This document shows positions 24,227 to 31,177 of a stretch of DNA of 36,543 bases, one piece after another (position 1 is the stretch's first letter; every line of letters begins with the position of its first letter). The position numbers and the translations under genes were made by a program. The notes beneath the pieces are model-generated. The model was given only the letters and a program-made list of their open reading frames with translations, had not been told where the DNA came from and did no database searches. The DNA is from Clostridiales bacterium (GTDB taxonomy: Bacteria > Bacillota > Clostridia > Lachnospirales > Lachnospiraceae), in assembly GCA_029227635.1 (NCBI GenBank), contig JAQYAH010000024.1:1-36543 (forward strand), read 5' to 3'.

Positions 24227-25759
24227 CTACCTTTTTCTTACCAGTGATCTTATTAACGGTATTGCGTTTTTGAATTCTCTCCCGTTCATGTAAATGACCA
24301 GGTACATAATACCGGAAACAAGCCCACAGGCTCCTCCCTTAACAATTAAACCAATCCAACCCTCTAATCCTATTACAGAAACTAAGCAATATGTTATTCC
24401 TGCCACTAAGCTTGTCACCACTGCATATTTTACATTCACTATCAGATAATCAAAAAACGCATCTTTTGTGAAATAGTATTTGAACAGTACAACTGCACCG
24501 CCCAAAAAATTAAACACAAAATAAGAGATCAAAGTAGCGATGATAATTCCGTAAATTCCCATGAATCTAATCAAAACATAATTCAACGCCAAATTTGAAA
24601 GGGCCTCTGCGACAGATAGATACCGAGACTGCCACCAGATACCAATTGACTCCGCATACAGGGTACGAATATCTCCCATTTTAAGAACATAAAAATATAC
24701 CGAAAACAAAACGACGATTCCGAAGGGAAACATCATCTCTGTACCTACCCAAATTTTCATAAATGGCTGATACAGACACAACAATGCAGTCATGCACCAT
24801 CCCGAAAGAGTCATAAAAAGGAAATTGATGGTCTTCATGTCTTTCAGGTTCTTCTCTACCGACTCTGTTGCGATGCTGTTCCCGACTCCTCCGGCCATTG
24901 AGGTCTTAACCACAGCCAGAACCATAACCACAGAATCCATGATGTAGTAATAATTACCATACAATGCCGTCAGTTGTAACCCTAAAAAGGCCGATATAAA
25001 CATGGCGTCAAAAGCATTTCTCGACAGTGTGGCGATCTTTCTCACCATAAGCCCTATAACCTGTTTTCTGATTTCCCGATACTCAGATTCCTCTAACAAA
25101 CCTTCTTCTTTGTAATGTGGATAGTATTTTCTGCTCTGATATGCACAAAGGAAATTATAGGCAATTGTCGAAACAGGTATTGTAAGTGCATATAAATAAA
25201 AATTCCGGGCCAGACATACACTGATTATCTGAAGCATATACATCAGAAGCTGGGTGATTATATGCATCTTTCCCAACAGATCATCTCTCTGATATGCTGT
25301 GATCAAAGCTTTCTGATTCGGAAACAGGAAGAAGTTTATACTGGCGTTTGTCAGAAAAATCAGATATAACGCATAAATGTTGGTATCTTCCGGAACATTT
25401 CCGCTTATGAGGGATGGCAAAAAGAACATAATGAGCAGGCCGGCAGCAGTCACCAGACACCCCATAACCCGATATACTCTTGTGTAAAAACGCAATAGCG
25501 CATTTATCTTCTTTACGTCATTCTCCGCGATGGGCTTGTACATACTGTAAATGATCGCAGTTCCGAACCCCAGCTCCACCAAATTCAGCATCTGAATAAT
25601 TGAGTAAAACAAACTTGTAAGACCCAGGTATTCCACTGCCATTAAATTGATGATCATTGTACGGACAACAAACGGAAGCAGAATTCCTATGACCTTATCT
25701 ATTTCACCAAAAATAATATTTCTTTTTGTATTTATTGTTCGTTCAAGCTTCAATTTCAT
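24227..25759 (-). CDS. Wzx-type polysaccharide flippase
   Basis: A 510-residue membrane protein with about 12-14 hydrophobic helices, the usual size for MOP-superfamily polysaccharide exporters. It begins with a basic cytoplasmic stretch (KLKLERTINTKRN), then FGEIDKVIGILLPFVVRTMI; EYLGLTSLFYSIIQMLNLVELGFG is a typical first-loop and second-helix region. It is the first gene of the minus-strand decoration operon ending at the GT8 gene, and ends with two adjacent TAG codons before the aldolase start. It likely exports lipid-linked units built by the downstream transferases. It is unlike the other flippase at 1-1101 in its N-terminal sequence, suggesting a different glycan. Confidence 0.9.
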   Translation of the reverse strand: MKLKLERTINTKRNIIFGEIDKVIGILLPFVVRTMIINLMAVEYLGLTSLFYSIIQMLNLVELGFGTAIIYSMYKPIAENDVKKINALLRFYTRVYRVMGCLVTAAGLLIMFFLPSLISGNVPEDTNIYALYLIFLTNASINFFLFPNQKALITAYQRDDLLGKMHIITQLLMYMLQIISVCLARNFYLYALTIPVSTIAYNFLCAYQSRKYYPHYKEEGLLEESEYREIRKQVIGLMVRKIATLSRNAFDAMFISAFLGLQLTALYGNYYYIMDSVVMVLAVVKTSMAGGVGNSIATESVEKNLKDMKTINFLFMTLSGWCMTALLCLYQPFMKIWVGTEMMFPFGIVVLFSVYFYVLKMGDIRTLYAESIGIWWQSRYLSVAEALSNLALNYVLIRFMGIYGIIIATLISYFVFNFLGGAVVLFKYYFTKDAFFDYLIVNVKYAVVTSLVAGITYCLVSVIGLEGWIGLIVKGGACGLVSGIMYLVIYMNGREFKNAIPLIRSLVRKR

Positions 25760-25789
25760 ATATTAACTCAGTATTTGCCCCATGATAAT

Positions 25790-25836
25790 CAACTATAGTA
25801 TATAGGACTTGACCCCCAAAAATCCAGTGCTTGACC
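25790..25836 (-). promoter_or_regulatory. possible promoter/operator region of the flippase operon
   Basis: Upstream of the ATG at 25759 the minus strand has an AT-rich TATATACTATAG (about 25794-25805) that could hold a -10 box, with only weak -35 matches such as TTGGGG. Just upstream, CTTGACC occurs twice on the plus strand (25808-25814 and 25830-25836), 22 bases apart or about two helical turns. A promoter is expected because a hairpin follows the preceding unit. Confidence 0.3.
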
Positions 25837-25863
25837 GAACTATGCTCCTATAATCATCATAAA

Positions 25864-25887
25864 TGCCCGGACTGTTCAGCCCGGGCA
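25864..25887 (-). terminator. terminator after the DUF2304 gene
   Basis: A 7-bp GC-rich stem, TGCCCGG (25864-25870) with CCGGGCA (25881-25887) and a 10-base loop, lies 16 bases past the DUF2304 stop. Only a short T run follows on the minus strand, so termination may be partial. Confidence 0.6.
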
Positions 25888-25903
25888 AATCTAATACATA
25901 ACC

Positions 25904-26284
25904 TTATTCGATAAAATCTTCCTGATTTTTGTCCACTAAATCTTCCCCTCGATTCCTCTCATTCTCATCGATGGCGATTCGCTGAACCAACTCCATAAGT
26001 TTAGTCTCCAATTGAGAGAGTCTCATAGACATGGAAAATAGTTTCACTATGAGAAGAAAAATTACCAAAAGGTAGATGAAATTGGCGGTGGACATTGTGC
26101 CTACGATTCCCGAAATAAAGCTGGCTGCTTTAGGGAACACACTGAACACTACCAGCAGCATGGCAAACAGCACCCAGAACATGGAATCCTCGATACGTGC
26201 CTTTGAAAGCCTTACCCTTCTGATAATGACAAACAGCACCAGAACCGACATAATGATCAAAACTGTTCGAAGCATCACTGTCAT
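25904..26284 (-). CDS. DUF2304 family small membrane protein
   Basis: A 126-residue protein with an N-terminal helix (about 4-20), a second and third hydrophobic segment (about 32-60 and 66-84), then a heptad-like stretch (MRLSQLETKLMELVQRI) and an acidic tail. This fits DUF2304, found next to DPM1-like GT2 genes. Its role is unknown; a membrane partner of the transferase is plausible. GAGGTG precedes the ATG, and the gene starts 12 bases after the GT2 stop. An ATG three codons in is an alternative start. Confidence 0.8.
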   Translation of the reverse strand: MTVMLRTVLIIMSVLVLFVIIRRVRLSKARIEDSMFWVLFAMLLVVFSVFPKAASFISGIVGTMSTANFIYLLVIFLLIVKLFSMSMRLSQLETKLMELVQRIAIDENERNRGEDLVDKNQEDFIE

Positions 26285-26296
26285 CTGTAATCACCT

Positions 26297-27010
26297 CTAC
26301 TTCCTATGGCCTCTGTATTTCTTATCTCTCTTTCTGAAATTCTGAATCAGCAGAATTGAAAAAAGCATCTTGGTCATATATTTCGCAGCATTAAAGGGAT
26401 TTAAGTAACTCTCTCCCGCAATCCTCTCATCCATTTGAACCTGGACTTCAGAGATCTTGGCCCCCTGCTTGAGCAAGTAGGAAACTGTATCCGGCTCAGG
26501 TCCATAATTTAGACCCATAGCAAACTCCTCTATCATCCTTCGGCTGAACATCCGCATTCCTGAAGTAGGATCATTGATCTTGACTCCAGTGGTAATTCTT
26601 ATGGCCAGAGCAATCAGATTGCTTCCCAGCATTCTCATGCTGTGAGGTTTCTTCTCCTCCACAAACCTGGATCCAATGACAATGTCATAGCCCTTGCTCA
26701 TGCGCTCCTTCATTGGCTGGATATATTCCGGACGATGCTGGCCGTCCCCGTCAAACTGAATTGCGTAGGAATAACCCTTACGCCAGGCATATTTAAGTCC
26801 TGCCTGGAATCCCCCTGCAAGTCCAAGATTAACCGGCAGATCCAACATATTGTAACCCTTGTTTCGACAGATCTCAGCGGTCCTGTCCTTTGATCCGTCG
26901 TTAATTACGACATAATCATACTGAGGGAAATTGTTCCTGAGATTCTCAACAACACGCTCGATATTCGCCTCTTCATTGTAGGCCGGTATTACTACCAGTA
27001 CATCGGACAT
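26297..27010 (-). CDS. DPM1-like GT2 (polyprenyl-phosphate glycosyltransferase)
   Basis: A 237-residue GT2 of the dolichol-phosphate mannosyltransferase type. It opens VLVVIPAYNEEANI; INDGSKD (36-42) and QFDGDGQH (85-92) form the GDP/UDP-sugar and metal site, and NDPTSGMRMF in the second half is typical of the group. There is no C-terminal transmembrane pair, unlike ArnC/GtrB, so the adjacent DUF2304 protein may provide the membrane anchor. It would make a polyprenyl-phosphate sugar that GT-C type transferases use outside the membrane; the DUF2142-like protein at 8982-11180 is a candidate user. GGAGGAT precedes the ATG. It has its own promoter at 27066-27094. Confidence 0.88.
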   Translation of the reverse strand: MSDVLVVIPAYNEEANIERVVENLRNNFPQYDYVVINDGSKDRTAEICRNKGYNMLDLPVNLGLAGGFQAGLKYAWRKGYSYAIQFDGDGQHRPEYIQPMKERMSKGYDIVIGSRFVEEKKPHSMRMLGSNLIALAIRITTGVKINDPTSGMRMFSRRMIEEFAMGLNYGPEPDTVSYLLKQGAKISEVQVQMDERIAGESYLNPFNAAKYMTKMLFSILLIQNFRKRDKKYRGHRK

Positions 27011-27065
27011 TTCTTATCCTCCGTTAAATAATAATTCTGTCTGTCAGCAGATGCACAGTTCTTTA

Positions 27066-27094
27066 ATTTTACAATAACTGTAGCGTATTTGCAA
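27066..27094 (-). promoter_or_regulatory. sigma-A-type promoter of the DPM1-like/DUF2304 unit
   Basis: On the minus strand TTGCAA (27094-27089), a 17-base spacer and TAAAAT (27071-27066) lie 55 bases before the ATG at 27010, in the gap after comF. Confidence 0.65.
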
Positions 27095-27107
27095 CTTTGC
27101 CCTGCCC

Positions 27108-27827
27108 TCAAAGGATACTTCCACTGTCAGACCCGACAGAAACAGTAACAGAATAAATTTTGGACACTCCCTTCTTTTTCAGGGCAAGTGCACAGGAATT
27201 TATAGTACTTCCTGTAGTATAAATGTCATCAACTAATAGGACTTTTTTGTACCTTCCTGCCTCCTCTTCCGCAAAAAAGGATCTCCTCAGATTATCAAAA
27301 CGTTCATGTCTTCCCAGATTCTTCTGAGCCACTGTGGATCTGATTCTGAACAGAAGTTTGTTGGAAAAAGGTATCCCAAGTTCCTCAGAAAGCAGTCTTG
27401 CCAGAACTTCTGCCTGGTTATATCCTCGTTTTTTGGTTCTGTCCTTGTAGGAAGGCACCGGAAGGATAACTTCCGGATTCCAATCCCGAATCTTTTTTCC
27501 GGCTCTTGCAGCTATCTCCTTGGCAAAAAACTCCCCGTACTCTCTGTGATTCACATATTTATACTCAAAGATCACCTGGCTCATAAGATCATTATGGTAG
27601 AAAACTCCATAATTCTCCTCATACTCCGGAGATAGTTTTCGGCAGTTACCGCAAAGTATTCCAAATGGATCAGCCATTTTGCGGCTGCAGCTGCAGCACC
27701 TGGCTCCGGTTATGACCGGCAGTTCATAACGGCATTGCCTGTGTATCATCCCTTCCGTGACACCAACGACCTCATGACAGACCGGACATCTCCCCGGATA
27801 CAGAATTTTCTTAATATCAAACGACAA
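27108..27827 (-). CDS. comF: ComF family protein
   Basis: A 239-residue protein. The N-terminus carries a cysteine-rich zinc-binding region: CPVC (14-17), C32, CCSC (44-47) and CGNC (59-62). The rest is a type I phosphoribosyltransferase fold with the PRPP loop VLLVDDIYTTGST near residue 205. ComF proteins help single-stranded DNA handling during natural transformation in Firmicutes. The start is TTG at 27827 with AGGAA about five bases upstream; no in-frame ATG precedes the zinc motif. It follows recD2 by 36 bases, so both DNA-processing genes are probably co-transcribed. Confidence 0.9.
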   Translation of the reverse strand: MSFDIKKILYPGRCPVCHEVVGVTEGMIHRQCRYELPVITGARCCSCSRKMADPFGILCGNCRKLSPEYEENYGVFYHNDLMSQVIFEYKYVNHREYGEFFAKEIAARAGKKIRDWNPEVILPVPSYKDRTKKRGYNQAEVLARLLSEELGIPFSNKLLFRIRSTVAQKNLGRHERFDNLRRSFFAEEEAGRYKKVLLVDDIYTTGSTINSCALALKKKGVSKIYSVTVSVGSDSGSIL

Positions 27828-27863
27828 TAGATTTCCTGACGCTCAGTATCCCCATTTAAAGAA

Positions 27864-30101
27864 TCAGAAAGTTTCCCCGCTTTCTCTGATCCACCCGGCC
27901 AAATTCGTATATCTCTTTACCTCTCTGGTATTATTTACCATATCATTTATGACCTGCTCACTTCCCAAAAGTACCACACAGCTCTTTGCCCTGGTCACCG
28001 CTGTATAGAGAAGATTTCGGTTCATCAACAAAGGAGAGCCTGACAGCAGAGGCATCAACACCGCCGGGTACTCACTTCCCTGGGACTTGTGAACTGTAAT
28101 GGCATAAGCCAGCTCAACCTCCTCCATCAGGGGGTAAGAATATATAACTTCCCTGTTATCATCAAAAACTATAGTAATCTCCTGAGAATAAGAATCAATA
28201 TCCCTTATAACTCCGATATCTCCATTAAAAATTCCTAATCCCTCATCTACTTCAATGCCATTTTTACCCCGGATCTTCCAAACCAACTGATAGTCGTTCT
28301 TGATCTGCATGACCTTATCCCCCTCTCGGTAGAGGATTCCGTTTATTTCCTTTTCAGCTTTATCGGGAGAAGGTGGATTGACGTGTTCCTGAAGGATTCG
28401 GTTGAGCCTTTCAACCCCCAGTGGACCTTTTCTCATTGGTGTTAGGACCTGCACTTCCCAGGGTGATACCCCCAGATACTTCACCATCTTCTGGTTGATC
28501 AAAGTAATGAGATTGCTGATTATGAGATTCACGTCGTTTCGTCTCAGGAAAAAGAAATCTCTGCTGTCATTGTCAAGCACCGGTGGTTCGCCGTGGTTGA
28601 TCCGATGGGCGTTGACAATAATATCGCTCATTGCTGCCTGTCTGAACACCTTAGTAAGCATAACCACATTGAAGTTATGGGAGGCAATAATATCCCTTAG
28701 CACACTTCCCGGCCCCACTGAGGGCAACTGGTTCATGTCTCCCACAAGAATGAGCCTTGTCCCAACACTGAGGGCCATAAGCAGTGAGTGCATTAGAAAA
28801 ATATCAACCATGGAGAGTTCATCAATTATCACCACGTCCTGAGTCAATGGATCATTCTGATTCTTTAAAAAAGACACCCTCCTACCATTTTCCAAATCTC
28901 CGGCATTCACCTCCAAAAGCCGGTGAATAGTTGAAGCCTCTCGTCCCGTGGCCTCTGACATTCTTCTTGCCGCACGTCCGGTGGGCGCTGCCAGAGCGAT
29001 GTCCATTCCCTCTTCCTCAAAATACTCAATAAGCGTGTGAATGGTTGTTGTCTTACCGGTACCCGGACCTCCGGTGATAACCATCAGGCCGTTCTTAATG
29101 GCAGAAAGCACTGCTGTCTTCTGCATGTCGTCAAGATCGATCTTATTTCTTGTCTCTATCCTTCGAATTCGATAGAGTACCTCATCCTCATTAACTTTAT
29201 AGTTCACGTTACGCTCATTAAGCATGAGGGCAGTGTGATATTCCACATTGTAAATATTCTGAAGATAAATGGCATTTATCGCCTTACCACTATCCTCGAG
29301 CTTTCGAATCACTATCTTTCGATCCAGCGCCAGATCCGGTATTAAGCCGGCGATGATCTCCCGATCCACCCCAAGGATCTCCTGGGCTCTGCCCACCAGC
29401 ATCTCCTCCGGAAGGAACACATGTCCTTCTCCTTGAGCCTGACTCAGTATATAAAGAAGGCCGCTTCGAATCCTGAAATCCGAATCGACCTGAATTCCAA
29501 CTCTGGATGCAATCTCATCAGCAATCCTGAATCCGACACCCTCAATATCGTCCGCCATTCTGTAGGGATTCTCCCGAATCACCTTGTAAAGCTCCTGATC
29601 ATAATACTCATAGATCTTAGCTGCCAGATTCATTGAGATACCGTACTCCTGAAGAAAAAGCATTGCCCTGCGCATGTCTCTCTTCTCTTCCATCTGGATG
29701 GAGATATCCATAGCTTTTCGTTCGCTTATTCCCTTAACCTCTGCAAGCCGTTCCGGTTCCTCCTCGATTATCCTGAAAGTGTCATCCCCAAACTTTCTGA
29801 CGATCTGTGCTGCAAGTTTAGGGCCGATTCCCTTAATGGAACCGGAACCCAAATATCTTTCCATCGCTGCCGCATCCTCAGGAACTTTCACTGTAACTGT
29901 CCTGAGTTTCATCTGAACACCGTAAACCGGATGATCAATAAGCTCTCCGGTAACCTCCAGGAACTCACCCTCGCTTATGTTTCCGGCATTGCCTACACAG
30001 GTCATCTCCTCGTAATCATCCAAGGCCAGTGAAAAAACAGTATATCCATTATCTGCATTTCTAAACACTATGTGTTCCACATATCCGGATATTGTCTCCA
30101 A
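27864..30101 (-). CDS. recD2: RecD2-type ATP-dependent DNA helicase
   Basis: A 745-residue SF1B helicase. Helix-hairpin-helix repeats lie at about 80-205 (for example GSGSIKGIGPKLA), Walker A is GGPGTGKT (344-351), Walker B is in VVIIDELSMVD, and the late motif VHKSQGSEY closes the second RecA fold. The N-terminal OB-like region MxTISGYVEHIVFRN is typical of RecD2, which acts without RecBC and takes part in replication-fork repair. The start codon is TTG (30101) with GGAGGT nine bases upstream. It follows mreB by 24 bases and precedes comF. Confidence 0.95.
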   Translation of the reverse strand: METISGYVEHIVFRNADNGYTVFSLALDDYEEMTCVGNAGNISEGEFLEVTGELIDHPVYGVQMKLRTVTVKVPEDAAAMERYLGSGSIKGIGPKLAAQIVRKFGDDTFRIIEEEPERLAEVKGISERKAMDISIQMEEKRDMRRAMLFLQEYGISMNLAAKIYEYYDQELYKVIRENPYRMADDIEGVGFRIADEIASRVGIQVDSDFRIRSGLLYILSQAQGEGHVFLPEEMLVGRAQEILGVDREIIAGLIPDLALDRKIVIRKLEDSGKAINAIYLQNIYNVEYHTALMLNERNVNYKVNEDEVLYRIRRIETRNKIDLDDMQKTAVLSAIKNGLMVITGGPGTGKTTTIHTLIEYFEEEGMDIALAAPTGRAARRMSEATGREASTIHRLLEVNAGDLENGRRVSFLKNQNDPLTQDVVIIDELSMVDIFLMHSLLMALSVGTRLILVGDMNQLPSVGPGSVLRDIIASHNFNVVMLTKVFRQAAMSDIIVNAHRINHGEPPVLDNDSRDFFFLRRNDVNLIISNLITLINQKMVKYLGVSPWEVQVLTPMRKGPLGVERLNRILQEHVNPPSPDKAEKEINGILYREGDKVMQIKNDYQLVWKIRGKNGIEVDEGLGIFNGDIGVIRDIDSYSQEITIVFDDNREVIYSYPLMEEVELAYAITVHKSQGSEYPAVLMPLLSGSPLLMNRNLLYTAVTRAKSCVVLLGSEQVINDMVNNTREVKRYTNLAGWIRESGETF

Positions 30102-30125
30102 CTATTCTTTACCTCCGAGGCAAAA

Positions 30126-31112
30126 TCAGAGGAATCTACCCTCCATAACACTGTCATACTCTCCGGTTCCGATAACCGCACAGGATAACGGATCACCGGC
30201 TGTTATGGTTCTGATTCCTGTCTTCTCTTCAATAAGGCGGTCAAAACCTGTAATCAGGGCAGAGCCGCCGGTGAGGATAATACCTCTGCTCAAAATGTCC
30301 GCTGCCAGCTCAGGAGGGGTCTGTTCCAAAACTCCGATGATTGCCTCTATGATCTTGTCAGCTGAACTCTTAAAGGCCTCCCTCACTTCGTCGGAATTGA
30401 TTTCTTTGGTTGCCGGCATTCCGGTAATCATATTCCGCCCTTTGACCTGAGCGGTCTTATAAGGTGCGCTTCTATGTAAGTTGCCTATCTTGATCTTAAT
30501 CTCCTCGGCTGTTGAAAGCCCAACAAGCATGTTGTGCTGATTCCGAAAGTATCTCACAAGCTCATGATCCAAAACATTACCTGCTACCTTGATTGAGTTC
30601 TTAACAACCGTTCCCCCCAGGGATATTACCGCAATATCACAGGTACCGCCGCCAATATCAACTATGAAATTTCCGCAGGCTCTTGAAATATCGATTCCTG
30701 CTCCTATTGCCGCCGCAACGGGTTCCTCGATCAACACTACGTCTCTGGCACCGGCAGCAAGAGTAGCCTCCTCAACCGCCTTCTTCTCCACCTCTGTGAC
30801 ACCGCTGGGCACACAAACTGTAGCCCTGGGCTTGATGAAGGAATACCTTCCCTGTGATTTCTTTATAAAATGGCGAAGCATCTTCTCGGTAATAGTATAA
30901 TCGGAAATCGCTCCATCCCTCAAAGGATTAACGGCAACGAGATTGCCCGGTGTACGCCCTATCATAAGATCGGCATCATCACCTATGGCCTTAACTTCGT
31001 TGGTATCTCTGTCCAGAGCAACTACCGTTGGTTCATTCAAAACCACTCCACGACCTTTAATATAAATGAGAACACTGGATGTACCCAGATCGATTCCAAT
31101 ATCTGCTGCCAT
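30126..31112 (-). CDS. mreB: MreB/Mbl family actin-like cytoskeletal protein
   Basis: A 328-residue actin-fold ATPase. IGIDLGTSSV (5-14) is the phosphate-1 loop, VDIGGGTCDIAV the phosphate-2 loop and LTGGSALI the adenosine motif. MreB-family filaments direct lateral wall synthesis in rod-shaped cells. No mreC, mreD or pbp2 is adjacent, so it could be an Mbl/MreBH-type paralogue outside the main mre cluster. GGAG precedes the ATG by about ten bases. It has its own promoter in the uvrA 3' end and heads an operon with recD2 and comF. Confidence 0.92.
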   Translation of the reverse strand: MAADIGIDLGTSSVLIYIKGRGVVLNEPTVVALDRDTNEVKAIGDDADLMIGRTPGNLVAVNPLRDGAISDYTITEKMLRHFIKKSQGRYSFIKPRATVCVPSGVTEVEKKAVEEATLAAGARDVVLIEEPVAAAIGAGIDISRACGNFIVDIGGGTCDIAVISLGGTVVKNSIKVAGNVLDHELVRYFRNQHNMLVGLSTAEEIKIKIGNLHRSAPYKTAQVKGRNMITGMPATKEINSDEVREAFKSSADKIIEAIIGVLEQTPPELAADILSRGIILTGGSALITGFDRLIEEKTGIRTITAGDPLSCAVIGTGEYDSVMEGRFL

Positions 31113-31148
31113 GATTCCAGTTCTCCTTTCTGAATGTCTATCTAAAAT

Positions 31149-31177
31149 ATTATACCGTCTATTGACATGCTTGACCA
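31149..31177 (-). promoter_or_regulatory. sigma-A-type promoter of mreB-recD2-comF
   Basis: On the minus strand TGGTCA (31177-31172), a 17-base spacer and a perfect TATAAT (31154-31149) lie 37 bases before the mreB ATG. The -35 box is inside the last codons of uvrA. Confidence 0.65.

Noticed and set aside
28402-28842. 146-codon plus-strand frame opposite recD2
   Set aside because: Serine- and isoleucine-rich antisense translation typical of a shadow frame; recD2 helicase motifs occupy the other strand.
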